A DNA stretch of 64,000 nucleotides from Streptomyces sp. 1-11. Lineage in GTDB: Bacteria > Actinomycetota > Actinomycetes > Streptomycetales > Streptomycetaceae. The notes below the pieces were generated by a model that was given only the letters and a program-made list of their open reading frames with translations, was not told the origin of the DNA and did no database searches. Positions 1 through 8,087 of this stretch are shown one piece after another. A program made the translations under genes and the position numbers. The first letter of the stretch is position 1. Each line of letters starts with the position of its first letter. The DNA is taken from the NCBI RefSeq assembly GCF_007176755.1, contig NZ_BJTV01000018.1:62001-126000 (forward strand). Reading direction: 5' to 3'.

Positions 1-1
1 C

Positions 2-916
2 GAGGTCAGGAAGGCGGAGGGGCTGCGCGGCAGGATCGACGATCTCGCCGTCCTCTTCGAGATGGCCGAGGAGGAGGACGACCCGGACACCCGCGCCGAG
101 GCCGAGTCCGAGCTGACCGCCGTCCGCAAGGCGCTGGACGAGATGGAGGTCCGGACGCTGCTCAGCGGCGAGTACGACTCCCGTGAGGCGCTCGTCAACA
201 TCCGCGCCGAGGCCGGTGGCGTCGACGCCGCCGACTTCGCCGAGAAGCTCCAGCGCATGTACCTGCGCTGGGCCGAGCAGCGCGGCTACAAGACCGAGGT
301 CTACGAGACGTCGTACGCGGAGGAGGCGGGCATCAAGTCCACCACCTTCGCGGTGCAGGCGCCGTACGCCTACGGCACCCTCTCCGTCGAGCAGGGCACC
401 CACCGCCTGGTGCGCATCTCGCCCTACGACAACCAGGGCCGCCGCCAGACCTCCTTCGCCGGTGTCGAGGTGCTCCCCGTCGTGGAGCAGTCCGACCACG
501 TCGAGATCGACGAGTCCGAGCTGCGGATCGACGTCTACCGCTCCTCCGGCCCCGGCGGCCAGGGCGTGAACACGACCGACTCCGCGGTCCGCATCACCCA
601 CCTGCCCACCGGCATCGTGGTCTCCTGCCAGAACGAGCGCTCGCAGATCCAGAACAAGGCGACCGCGATGAACGTCCTCCAGGCGAAGCTGCTGGAGCGG
701 CGCCGGCAGGAGGAGCAGGCCAAGATGGACGCCCTCAAGGGCGACGGCGGCAACTCCTGGGGCAACCAGATGCGGTCCTACGTGCTGCACCCGTACCAGA
801 TGGTCAAGGACCTGCGCACCGAGCACGAGGTCGGCAACCCCGAGGCCGTCTTCAACGGCGAGATCGACGGATTCCTGGAGGCCGGCATTCGCTGGCGCAA
901 GCAGGCCGAGAAGTAA
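2..916 (+). CDS. prfB: Peptide chain release factor 2 (5' end outside window)
   Basis: RF2 reads UGA and UAA in the ribosomal A site and triggers hydrolysis of peptidyl-tRNA. The reading frame is open from base 2, so the N-terminus lies upstream; the ATG at 62 is internal. Visible are the acidic helical domain 1, the stop-codon recognition loop (bases 419-427) and the catalytic GGQ motif in SGPGGQGVNTTDSA (about base 548). The C-terminal tail ends in a basic KQAEK. The recognition tripeptide reads Ser-Pro-Tyr instead of the textbook RF2 SPF, which is a conservative but notable change. RF1 would carry PxT, so RF2 identity is secure. A strong hairpin follows the TAA, suggesting that the gene ends its transcript here. 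Confidence 0.96.
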   Translation, partial: EVRKAEGLRGRIDDLAVLFEMAEEEDDPDTRAEAESELTAVRKALDEMEVRTLLSGEYDSREALVNIRAEAGGVDAADFAEKLQRMYLRWAEQRGYKTEVYETSYAEEAGIKSTTFAVQAPYAYGTLSVEQGTHRLVRISPYDNQGRRQTSFAGVEVLPVVEQSDHVEIDESELRIDVYRSSGPGGQGVNTTDSAVRITHLPTGIVVSCQNERSQIQNKATAMNVLQAKLLERRRQEEQAKMDALKGDGGNSWGNQMRSYVLHPYQMVKDLRTEHEVGNPEAVFNGEIDGFLEAGIRWRKQAEK

Positions 917-927
917 CCTTGTCGACA

Positions 928-965
928 TGACAACTGCCGCCCCCGAGGCGGCAGTTGTCATTTGT
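928..965 (+). terminator. Rho-independent-type terminator after prfB
   Basis: A perfect 14-bp stem (928-941 with 947-960), a 5-nt loop and a T-rich tail lie 12 nt after the prfB stop codon. Confidence 0.9.
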
Positions 966-1206
966 CTGGGTTTTACATCACACTCACGGGTTCCAAGTCG
1001 CGGCAAACGCCGCCCGGTCGGACATTGCGCCCGCAACGACCTTGACGATGCCTTGAAAACTCGGAAGGGTGAAACGCGGCATGCGTATCTCTGGGGCGCA
1101 TGTGAACCGGGGGAATTGACGCGGATCTCGTCACGGCTGCCTCCGTCGATCACGGCACGCCCCATGCGCCGCCTCATTGACGACAGCTACTGGGGGTAGC
1201 AACCAC

Positions 1207-2061
1207 ATGACGAAGAAGACGCGGATCCGGGTCGCGCGGATAGCCGCCGGCGCCGTGATCGCGGCCGGCGCCTCGCTCACCGCAGCGGGCGCCGCCTCCG
1301 CCCTGGACCTCGGAGTCCAGGCGGGGCCGCTCACGCTGGGTGTGAGCACCGAGGGTGGGGAAGACGAGGGGACGACTGGCGACTGCCCGGTCAGCATCTG
1401 CACCGACGGTGGCACCACCACGACCGGCGGCACCACCAGCACCGGGGGCACCACCAGCACCGGTGGCACCGCCATTGGTGGCACCGTCACCATTGGTGGC
1501 ACGACGTCGACCGGTGGCAGCACGTCGACCGGTGGCACGACGTCGACCGGTGGCACGACGTCGACCGGTGGCACGACGTCCACCGGTGGCAGCACGTCGA
1601 CCGGTGGCACGACGTCCACCGGTGGCAGCACGTCGACCGGTGGCACGACGTCCACCGGTGGCAGCACGTCGACCGGTGGCACGACGTCGACCGGTGGTAC
1701 CGCGACGGGTGGGACCACCACGACGGGCGGCAACGGCGGCGGTCACGGCAACGGCGGCAACGGCAACGGTGGCGGCAACGGCAACGGCGGTGGCTCCAGC
1801 AGCACCGGCGGCGGCAGCTCCACCGGCGGCAGCGCGCCCCAGGGCGGCGGCAACGACAACGCCGCCCAGGAGGAGGGCTCCTCCGCCCTCACCGACACGG
1901 GCTCGGACACCACGGCCCAGGGCGGCGACAAGCAGCTCGCCGAGACCGGTGCCGGACAGACCGCGTTCCTGCTGGTCGGCGCCGCGACGATGATCGCCGG
2001 CGGCATCGGCTTCCGCTTCCTGCCGCGGCTCGTGAACGGCCGGGGCGGCGCCGCCGCCTGA
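1207..2061 (+). CDS. LAETG cell-wall-anchored protein with TSTGG tandem repeats
   Basis: Secreted surface protein of 284 aa. Residues 1-33 form a signal peptide: basic MTKKTRIRVAR, an Ala-rich hydrophobic core, then AASA. After a short domain with one CPVSIC cysteine pair, residues of roughly 75-180 are Gly/Thr/Ser repeats of the GTTSTG/GSTSTG type, followed by an NGG-rich linker. The C-terminus has a sortase signal: LAETG, a hydrophobic segment and a basic tail (FLPRLVNGR). LAxTG is the class E sortase motif used in Streptomyces, so covalent attachment to peptidoglycan is likely. The ATG at 1207 is chosen over the in-frame TTG at 1177 because GGGGG lies about 10 nt upstream and the signal peptide begins there. 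Function is unknown; the repeat region is probably a flexible stalk. It is monocistronic between two terminators. Confidence 0.85.
   Translation: MTKKTRIRVARIAAGAVIAAGASLTAAGAASALDLGVQAGPLTLGVSTEGGEDEGTTGDCPVSICTDGGTTTTGGTTSTGGTTSTGGTAIGGTVTIGGTTSTGGSTSTGGTTSTGGTTSTGGTTSTGGSTSTGGTTSTGGSTSTGGTTSTGGSTSTGGTTSTGGTATGGTTTTGGNGGGHGNGGNGNGGGNGNGGGSSSTGGGSSTGGSAPQGGGNDNAAQEEGSSALTDTGSDTTAQGGDKQLAETGAGQTAFLLVGAATMIAGGIGFRFLPRLVNGRGGAAA
1501..1698 (+). repeat. Eleven tandem 18-bp coding repeats
   Basis: Eleven consecutive copies of an 18-bp unit (acgacgtcgaccggtggc and single-base variants) encode G-T/S-T-S-T-G. Bases 1573-1680 are three identical 36-bp dimers, which implies recent expansion by slippage or unequal exchange. 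Confidence 0.95.
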
Positions 2062-2101
2062 ACGTAGCCGTACGGCGACGTTCCGCGCACAGCGCACGTG
2101 A

Positions 2102-2136
2102 CGAAGGGCCCGGAGCTTCGCGCTCCGGGCCCTTCG
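2102..2136. terminator. Bidirectional terminator hairpin
   Basis: A perfect 15-bp stem (2102-2116 with 2122-2136) lies between the converging LAETG gene and the zinc-ribbon gene, so it probably serves both strands. Confidence 0.85.
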
Positions 2137-2155
2137 GCCGTCTCGTCCGGTCTTC

Positions 2156-2347
2156 CTACGCTGCCTGGTGGGCGAGCAGCGCCACCGCGGCGATCAGCAC
2201 CGCGAGCAGCGCGATCAGCGCCATGGGGTTCAGGCCCGCGAAGAAGCCCTCCTGCTGCAGCCGCTCGCGGTTGGCACGGCACACGGGGCACCGGCCCTCA
2301 CTCACGGGCGACGCGCAGTTCGCGCACACCAACCGGTCGTACGTCAT
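2156..2347 (-). CDS. Small zinc-ribbon membrane protein
   Basis: This 63-residue protein has two CxxC knuckles near its N-terminus (CANC at residues 8-11 and CPVC at 20-23), a short charged linker and one transmembrane helix (about residues 41-60) rich in Leu/Ala/Ile. The four cysteines should bind one zinc on the cytoplasmic face. A start at 2347 gives an AGGAGG site about 8 nt upstream; the longer open frame upstream is not needed. It diverges from ftsE across 233 bp. Function is unknown; the position beside ftsEX is suggestive only. Confidence 0.75.
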   Translation of the reverse strand: MTYDRLVCANCASPVSEGRCPVCRANRERLQQEGFFAGLNPMALIALLAVLIAAVALLAHQAA

Positions 2348-2580
2348 GCGCTCGCCCTCCTTGCACCGGCCTTCACACGTACAACGCACCCGGGAACCAG
2401 AACGTTCCCCCCTCCACTGTGCCAGGTTCCCCCACAAGAAGCGCGGGCGCTCCGGGAAGCCCGAATCCGGTGCTGTACAAAAACGCACAAGCCGCTACCA
2501 ACCGCGACCGGGCCCTGCGGGGGGACTCCCGGTTCGCGTATGGTCACGCTCATCTACCCCCGGCGACCCGTGGTGCATCC

Positions 2581-3270
2581 GTGATCCGATTCGACAACGT
2601 CTCCAAGGTCTACCCCAAGCAGACCCGCCCAGCCCTCAGGGATGTCTCCCTGGAGGTCGAGAAGGGCGAGTTCGTCTTCCTCGTGGGATCCTCAGGCTCC
2701 GGCAAGTCGACCTTCCTGCGGCTCGTCCTGCGCGAGGAGCGGTGCAGCCACGGCCAGGTGCACGTCCTGGGCAAGGACCTCGCGCGCCTCTCCAACTGGA
2801 AGGTGCCGCAGATGCGCCGCCAGTTGGGGACGGTGTTCCAGGACTTCCGCCTGCTGCCCAACAAGACCGTCGCCGAGAACGTGGCCTTCGCGCAGGAGGT
2901 CATCGGCAAGTCGCGCGGCGAGATCCGCAAGTCCGTGCCGCAGGTGCTCGACCTCGTCGGGCTCGGCGGCAAGGAGGACCGCAGGCCGGGTGAACTGTCC
3001 GGTGGTGAGCAGCAGCGCGTGGCCATCGCGCGGGCCTTCGTCAACCGGCCCAAGCTGCTGATCGCGGACGAGCCGACCGGCAACCTCGACCCGCAGACCT
3101 CCGTCGGCATCATGAAGCTGCTCGACCGCATCAACCGGACGGGCACCACGGTCATCATGGCGACGCACGACCAGAACATCGTGGACCAGATGCGCAAGCG
3201 CGTCATCGAGCTGGAGAAGGGCCGCCTCGTCCGCGACCAGGCCCGCGGCGTCTACGGCTACCAGCACTGA
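2581..3270 (+). CDS. ftsE: Cell division ATP-binding protein FtsE
   Basis: Cytoplasmic ABC ATPase that pairs with FtsX and, in other bacteria, transmits ATP-driven conformational change across the membrane to peptidoglycan hydrolases. It has 229 aa from GTG 2581. Walker A GSSGSGKST is at 36-44, the ABC signature LSGGEQQ at 139-145, Walker B LLIADE at 159-164 and the switch histidine at 196. Length and motif order are standard. No strong Shine-Dalgarno precedes the GTG; the start is set by homology (MIRFDNVSKVYP). FtsX follows after 43 bp, so the two are cotranscribed. Confidence 0.96.
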   Translation: MIRFDNVSKVYPKQTRPALRDVSLEVEKGEFVFLVGSSGSGKSTFLRLVLREERCSHGQVHVLGKDLARLSNWKVPQMRRQLGTVFQDFRLLPNKTVAENVAFAQEVIGKSRGEIRKSVPQVLDLVGLGGKEDRRPGELSGGEQQRVAIARAFVNRPKLLIADEPTGNLDPQTSVGIMKLLDRINRTGTTVIMATHDQNIVDQMRKRVIELEKGRLVRDQARGVYGYQH

Positions 3271-3313
3271 CCGCCGCCCCAGTCACGTCCACGGAAAGGC
3301 TAGATCCGACGCC

Positions 3314-4231
3314 ATGCGCGCCCAGTTCGTCCTGTCGGAGATCGGTGTCGGTCTCCGCCGCAACCTGACGATGACCTTCGCCGTCATCGTCTCCGTCGCC
3401 CTGTCCCTGGCCCTCTTCGGCGGCTCCCTGCTGATGAGCGACCAGGTGAGCACCATGAAGGGCTACTGGTACGACAAGGTCAACGTCTCGATCTTCCTGT
3501 GCAACAAGAGCGACGCGCAGTCGGACGTCAACTGCGCCAAGGGCGCGGTGACCGAGGACCAGAAGAAGCAGATCCGTACCGACCTCGGCAAGATGGCCAT
3601 CGTCGAGAAGGTGACCTACGAGTCGCAGGACGAGGCGTACAAGCACTACAAGGAGCAGTTCGGCAACTCCCCGCTGGCCGGTTCGCTGACGCCGGACCAG
3701 ATGCAGGAGTCGTACCGCATCAAGCTCAAGGACCCGCAGAAGTACCAGGTCATCGCCACCGCGTTCAACGGGCGTGACGGAGTGCAGTCGGTGCAGGACC
3801 AGAAGGGCATCCTGGACAACCTCTTCCAGCTGCTCAACCTGATGAACCGGGCGGCGCTCGGCGTGATGGCGCTGATGCTGCTCGTCGCGCTGCTGCTGAT
3901 CGTCAACACCGTGCGCGTCTCGGCGTTCAGCCGCCGGCGTGAGACCGGGATCATGCGCCTCGTCGGCGCCTCGGGCTTCTACATCCAGGCGCCGTTCATC
4001 ATGGAGGCCGCGGTCGCCGGGCTCATCGGCGGTGGCCTCGCCTGCATCTTCCTGGTCGTCGGGCGGTACTTCACCATCGACCACGGCATGGCCCTGTCCA
4101 ACAAGCTCACGCTGATCAACTTCGTCGGCTGGGACGCGGTGTTGACCAAGCTGCCGCTGATCCTCGCCACCAGCGTGCTGATGCCCGCTCTGGCTGCGTT
4201 CTTCGCGTTGCGCAAGTACCTGAAGGTGTGA
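3314..4231 (+). CDS. ftsX: Cell division membrane protein FtsX
   Basis: Membrane partner of FtsE, 305 aa. The cytoplasmic N-terminus is followed by TM1 (about 18-41) and an extracellular loop of about 130 residues that carries two cysteines (63 and 74), probably a disulfide. Three more transmembrane helices follow (about 180-202, 228-250, 275-298). This four-helix, large-first-loop topology is diagnostic of FtsX. The loop is the part that binds cell-wall hydrolases or their activators in other species. AAAGG lies upstream of ATG 3314. A terminator hairpin follows, separating the pair from the S41 protease gene. Confidence 0.95.
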   Translation: MRAQFVLSEIGVGLRRNLTMTFAVIVSVALSLALFGGSLLMSDQVSTMKGYWYDKVNVSIFLCNKSDAQSDVNCAKGAVTEDQKKQIRTDLGKMAIVEKVTYESQDEAYKHYKEQFGNSPLAGSLTPDQMQESYRIKLKDPQKYQVIATAFNGRDGVQSVQDQKGILDNLFQLLNLMNRAALGVMALMLLVALLLIVNTVRVSAFSRRRETGIMRLVGASGFYIQAPFIMEAAVAGLIGGGLACIFLVVGRYFTIDHGMALSNKLTLINFVGWDAVLTKLPLILATSVLMPALAAFFALRKYLKV

Positions 4232-4237
4232 CGCATC

Positions 4238-4276
4238 CCAAGAGGGTCGTACGGGCTTCCGTCCGTACGGCCCTTG
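4238..4276 (+). terminator. Terminator after ftsX
   Basis: An imperfect stem pairs 4238-4254 with 4263-4276 (one bulge, one G-T pair) and ends seven nt after the ftsX stop codon. Confidence 0.7.
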
Positions 4277-4286
4277 GCAGTTGTCC

Positions 4287-4292
4287 TAGACT
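4287..4292 (+). promoter_or_regulatory. -10 box of a probable leaderless promoter (S41 protease)
   Basis: TAGACT ends 7 nt before ATG 4300, placing the transcription start at or near the A of the start codon. No Shine-Dalgarno is present and no clear -35 is seen. Confidence 0.5.
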
Positions 4293-4299
4293 CGCCGCC

Positions 4300-5478
4300 A
4301 TGTCAGGCCGTGACCCGTTCTGTCAGCCCCGCCGCACCGGCCGCGGGGCCGCCCTGGCATTGGTCTTCGCCTGCGCCCTCGTCGCCGGCGCCGCCACCGG
4401 CTCCTTCCCGGACACCGGCCAGGGCGCCCGGTCCGGCCCCAAGTCCGCGTCGGCGCCCGCGCCTTCGGCCACCCGTCACGAGGCCGTACGGCGGGCCGCC
4501 GCCAAGGCGATGGCCGACGGCAAGTCGCCCATGGAGGCCGCCGAGCGGGCCGTCAGCCGCAGCGGGGACCGCTGGGGGGCCGTCTACTCCGAGAACGAGT
4601 ACCAGGAGTTCCTGGAGGCCCTGGACGGCCAGTACACGGGCACCGGGCTGTTCGCGCGGGCCGAGCCGGACGGCCGGATCGAGGTGAGTCGGGTGCAGCC
4701 CGGATCGCCCGCGGCCGGCGCCGGGATCCGAAGGGGCGACCGGCTGCGCAGCGTCGACGGCACGGACGTGGCCGGGCGGCCGGTCACCGACGTGGTCTCG
4801 TTGCTGCGCGGCGACGCCGAGGACGCGGCCGCCGGCACGACCGTGAGGCTCGGCCTCCAGCGCGGCGCGCGCGCGTGGACCGAGACCCTGCGCCGGGCCA
4901 GGCTGTCCACGGACCCGGTGACCGTACGCGAGCTGCCCGGCAGGGTCACCGTCATCAAGGTCGCCGCCTTCACCAAGGGATCCGGCGACACCGTGCGGGC
5001 CGCGGTGCGCCGGGCCCCGGCCGGCGCCGGCGTCGTCCTCGACCTGCGGGGGAACTCCGGCGGCCTGGTCACCGAATCCGTGGAGACCGCCTCCGCCTTC
5101 CTCGACGGCGGCCTTGTCGCCACCTACGACGTCGACGGCGCCCAGCGCGCCCTGCACGCCGACACCGGCGGCGACACCACCCGGCCCCTGGTCACCCTGG
5201 TCGACGGCGGCACGATGAGCGCGGCCGAGATGCTCACCGGCGCCCTGCAGGACCGGGGCCGCGCGGTGGTGATCGGCACCCGCACCTTCGGCAAGGGCTC
5301 CGTGCAGATGCCCACCGAGCTGCCCGACGGCTCGGTGGCCGAGCTGACCGTGGGCCACTACCGCACCCCCGCCGGCCGGGCGGTGGACGGCCGGGGCATC
5401 ACCCCCGACCTGGAGGCGGGGCCGCAGGCGCTGCGGCGGGCCGAGACGGTCCTGGGCGGTCTCGGGGATCCCTCGTAG
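4300..5478 (+). CDS. S41 family C-terminal processing peptidase, PDZ-containing
   Basis: Exported or membrane-anchored serine protease of 392 aa. An N-terminal hydrophobic segment (about residues 14-35, LALVFACALVAGAATG) acts as signal or anchor. A PDZ domain spans about 105-190 and the S41 core follows. The Ser-Lys dyad is visible: Ser307 in GGTMSAAE and Lys332 in TFGKGSVQ. Such CTPases trim C-termini of envelope proteins or activate cell-wall hydrolases. The gene sits between ftsX and smpB, a conserved Streptomyces arrangement, so a cell-wall role is plausible but inferred. ATG 4300 is chosen over the TTG/GTG codons upstream because of the leaderless -10 box. The substrate is unknown. Confidence 0.88.
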   Translation: MSGRDPFCQPRRTGRGAALALVFACALVAGAATGSFPDTGQGARSGPKSASAPAPSATRHEAVRRAAAKAMADGKSPMEAAERAVSRSGDRWGAVYSENEYQEFLEALDGQYTGTGLFARAEPDGRIEVSRVQPGSPAAGAGIRRGDRLRSVDGTDVAGRPVTDVVSLLRGDAEDAAAGTTVRLGLQRGARAWTETLRRARLSTDPVTVRELPGRVTVIKVAAFTKGSGDTVRAAVRRAPAGAGVVLDLRGNSGGLVTESVETASAFLDGGLVATYDVDGAQRALHADTGGDTTRPLVTLVDGGTMSAAEMLTGALQDRGRAVVIGTRTFGKGSVQMPTELPDGSVAELTVGHYRTPAGRAVDGRGITPDLEAGPQALRRAETVLGGLGDPS

Positions 5479-5535
5479 CCCTCGCGTAATGCGCTTCCCC
5501 CGCACCCCCTCCATGGTGCGAAAATGGTCGGCACT

Positions 5536-6015
5536 ATGGCTAAGGAAAAAGGGCGCAAGCTGATCGCGCAGAACAAGAAGGCGCGGCACGACTACCTCAT
5601 CCTCGACACGTACGAGGCCGGTCTCGTGCTCATGGGGACCGAGGTGAAGTCGCTGCGCCAAGGGCGGGCCTCGCTCGTGGACGGGTTCGTGCAGCTCGAC
5701 GGGCACGAGGCGTGGCTGCACAACGTGCACGTGCCGGAGTACAGCCAGGGCACCTGGACCAACCACAGCGCCCGGCGCAAGCGGAAGCTGCTGCTGCACC
5801 GCGACGAGATCGACAAGCTGGAGGCCAAGTCCCAGGAGACGGGTCACACGATCGTGCCCCTCGCGCTGTACTTCAAGGACGGCCGTGCCAAGGTCGAGAT
5901 CGCGCTGGCGAAGGGCAAGAAGGAGTACGACAAGCGCCAGACCCTGCGCGAGAAGCAGGACCGGCGGGAGGCGGACCGGGCGATGTCGGCCGTCCGGCGC
6001 AAGCAGCGGGCCTAG
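5536..6015 (+). CDS. smpB: SsrA-binding protein SmpB
   Basis: RNA-binding protein that delivers Ala-tmRNA to stalled ribosomes. The predicted product has 159 aa from ATG 5536 (MAKEKGRKLIAQNKKARHDY), the usual length. The alternative in-frame ATG at 5524 would add MVGT. The OB-fold core GTEVKSLRQGRASL and the basic C-terminal tail (KQDRREADRAMSAVRRKQRA), which inserts into the mRNA channel, are both present. It lies directly upstream of ssrA, its RNA partner. Confidence 0.96.
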   Translation: MAKEKGRKLIAQNKKARHDYLILDTYEAGLVLMGTEVKSLRQGRASLVDGFVQLDGHEAWLHNVHVPEYSQGTWTNHSARRKRKLLLHRDEIDKLEAKSQETGHTIVPLALYFKDGRAKVEIALAKGKKEYDKRQTLREKQDRREADRAMSAVRRKQRA

Positions 6016-6155
6016 CCTCCGGACCGGCGCGACTGGCGCGACCGGCGCGACCGGCGGGAATAGGCTGGCACCGACCCGCGTTGGTCACGTACGATGGCAA
6101 CGCACCCCATGGAGGGTGCGCGCCCCCTCTCCGGAGGGGATTGAAAAATCAACAT
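6016..6155 (+). promoter_or_regulatory. smpB-ssrA intergenic leader with hairpins and a 9-bp triplication
   Basis: The interval holds three tandem 9-bp GGCGCGACY units (6026-6052), candidate -10 boxes TAGGCT (6061) and TACGAT (6090), and two short inverted repeats (around 6101-6119 and 6123-6140) just before mature tmRNA. They may form the 5' precursor that is removed during processing. Which -10 is used cannot be decided from sequence. Confidence 0.5.
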
Positions 6156-6538
6156 GGGGATGATCGGTTTCGACAGCGGATGTCGAAGCAGGGGAAGCGT
6201 GTCGAGGAAGCGGCCATGATCTCGTAAACCACAGGCCGAAAAAAATAATCGCCAATACCAAGCGCGATTCCTCCTCGTTCGCCCTCGCTGCCTAATTAGC
6301 AGCTAGCGAACTCTCATAGGAGTGTCAGCCCGGGGCTGTTCCCGACCCGGATCCTGGCATCAGCTAGGGGACTAAACCTTGATCCCGGTCACGGGGTGAA
6401 GAGGGAAACCAAACAGTGACTGGGCCCGTCGGCGACTTGTTCGCGTGATCGCCGGGGCCGAGAAAAGCGAAGCGGACTGCACACGGAGAAGCCCTGGTTC
6501 CGCACCGTTGGACGCGGGTTCGATTCCCGCCATCTCCA
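6156..6538 (+). ncRNA. ssrA: Transfer-messenger RNA
   Basis: The 5' end GGGGATG pairs with CATCTCC at the 3' end to give a 7-bp acceptor stem containing a G3-U wobble, the alanine identity element. A T-arm (GCGGG TTCGATT CCCGC) lies near the 3' end and A6538 is the discriminator; CCA is not encoded. The tag frame starts at GCC 6251 and stops at TAA 6293, encoding ANTKRDSSSFALAA. That is two residues shorter than the S. coelicolor tag as I recall it (ANTKRDSSQQAFALAA), while the FALAA degron is intact. It acts with SmpB to release stalled ribosomes and mark products for ClpXP-type proteolysis. Confidence 0.95.
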
Positions 6539-6555
6539 CTCATCCCATGTAGGCA

Positions 6556-6587
6556 AAGGCCCTGTCGCTCCCGAGCGGCGGGGCCTT
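6556..6587 (+). terminator. Terminator after ssrA
   Basis: An interrupted stem pairs AAGGCCC (6556-6562) with GGGCCTT (6581-6587), with an inner CGCT/AGCG pairing, 18 nt after tmRNA. Confidence 0.75.
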
Positions 6588-6618
6588 CGTCGTCGTCCCG
6601 CGCGCACGGTCCGGGAAC

Positions 6619-7893
6619 TCACGCGCCGTCCCGTGCCGCCAGCCGGCTCAGCGTGGCCGTGACCAGCGCTCGTACGCCCGTGTCCAGGGTGGGCTGGAGG
6701 ACCGGCGCGAACCGGGAGCTGTGGTTGACCGGGATGTCCCGCGCCACCGTGCCGCCCCGTCGGGCCGCCTCGTAGGCGTCCGGGTCGACGCAGCCGAGGG
6801 CCCAGTAGGTGTACGGGACGCCGAACGCGTCCGGGATGCGGCTGAAGTCCTCGCTGGCGCTCTGCAGTTCGGCCGTGCCCGCGTGCTCCCCGAACACCTC
6901 GGCGAAGGCCGCGGCCACCTCGCGGGTCGCCGCCGCGTCGTTGACGGTCGGCGGGAAGCGGGTGCCCTCCTCCACCTCGGGCTCGCGGTCCGCTCCGGAG
7001 GCGGCGCACTCGGCCGTCACGATCCGGCGCACCGCGGCCAGGACGGCCCGGCGGGTCTCCTCGTCGTAGGTGCGCACGTTCAGCAGCAGCTCCGCCGACT
7101 CGGGGATGACGTTGCCGCTCGTGCCCGCCTGTACGGAGCCCACCGTGAGCACCGCAGGCCGGGTGGCGGCCAGCTCGCGCGAGACGATCGTCTGGAGCCG
7201 CACGACGATCATCGACGCCATCACCACCGGGTCGATCGCGGCCTGCGGCGCCGAGCCGTGGGCGCCCCTGCCGTGGACGGTGACGCGGATGTTGTCCGCG
7301 GCCGACAGGAACGACCCGGCGCGGGTGCCGACCCGTCCCGCCGGATAGGGCAGCACATGCTGGGCGAACGCGACGTCCGGCCGCGGCACCAGGTCGGTGA
7401 GTCCGTCGGCGAGCATCCCGTCGGCGCCGTCACCCGGTTCCTCGGCCGGCTGGAACAGGGCCACCAGCGTTCCCCGCCACGCGTCCCGGGCGGCTGCCAG
7501 CAGCCGGGCCGCGCCCAGCAGGCAGGTGACGTGCATGTCGTGGCCGCAGGCGTGCGCCACCGGCACCTCCCGGCCGGACGCGTCCTTGCCGACGGCCTTG
7601 CTGGCGTACGGAAGGCCGGTCTCCTCGCGCACCGGCAGCGCGTCCATGTCGGCCCGCAGCAGCACCGTCGGACCGTCCCCGTTGGCCAGCACGCCGACCA
7701 CGCCGGTGCCGCCGACCCCGTCGTGCACCTGGAAACCGCAGCTCCCCAGGCGTTCCGCCACCCGGGTCGCCGTCCGGTGCTCCTGGTGGCCGAGCTCCGG
7801 GTGGGCGTGCAGGTCCTCGTAGAAACCCTCCAGTTCGGGCCGGATGCCGCCGAGCCCGGCTACGACCTCGTCCACGCGATCCTTGATGCTCAT
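6619..7893 (-). CDS. M20 family metal-dependent amidohydrolase
   Basis: Cytoplasmic hydrolase of 424 aa that cleaves N-acyl amino acids or related amides. Visible M20D motifs are HAHPELG (29-35), RADMDALP (80-87), HACGHDMH (114-121) and FQPAEE (147-152), which supply the di-metal ligands and catalytic Glu. A dimerisation domain lies between about 190 and 300. ATG 7893 is preceded by GAGGAG at about 12 nt; the frame stays open far upstream but has no coding features there. Substrate (hippurate-, IAA- or acetyl-amino-acid-like) cannot be told. It is followed on the same strand by no other gene and ends near the ssrA terminator. Confidence 0.88.
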   Translation of the reverse strand: MSIKDRVDEVVAGLGGIRPELEGFYEDLHAHPELGHQEHRTATRVAERLGSCGFQVHDGVGGTGVVGVLANGDGPTVLLRADMDALPVREETGLPYASKAVGKDASGREVPVAHACGHDMHVTCLLGAARLLAAARDAWRGTLVALFQPAEEPGDGADGMLADGLTDLVPRPDVAFAQHVLPYPAGRVGTRAGSFLSAADNIRVTVHGRGAHGSAPQAAIDPVVMASMIVVRLQTIVSRELAATRPAVLTVGSVQAGTSGNVIPESAELLLNVRTYDEETRRAVLAAVRRIVTAECAASGADREPEVEEGTRFPPTVNDAAATREVAAAFAEVFGEHAGTAELQSASEDFSRIPDAFGVPYTYWALGCVDPDAYEAARRGGTVARDIPVNHSSRFAPVLQPTLDTGVRALVTATLSRLAARDGA

Positions 7894-8087
7894 GGCTGTG
7901 TGGTGCTCCTCTTCCTCGATGGCTGGCGCCCCCGCCCGTCCCGCGCCCGTTCCCTTCGGCCCGCCCCGCCCGGCCCAGCCCGCCCCGCCCCGCCCGGCCC
8001 GTTCGCCCCGCCAGCCCCGCCGGTCCCGCCAGCTTCGCCCGTCCCGCCCGGCCCGCGCTCCCGCCGCCCGGCCCCGGGCGCGTCGGG

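Noticed and set aside
927..1199. 90-codon plus-strand ORF after prfB
   Set aside because: It starts inside the terminator stem and has no Shine-Dalgarno or conserved look.
1501..1698. CRISPR-like array
   Set aside because: Units are contiguous 18-mers inside an ORF, without spacers.
1131..1733. Minus-strand PPVDVVPPV repeat protein
   Set aside because: It is the reverse reading of the TSTGG repeat DNA; no ribosome site or promoter.
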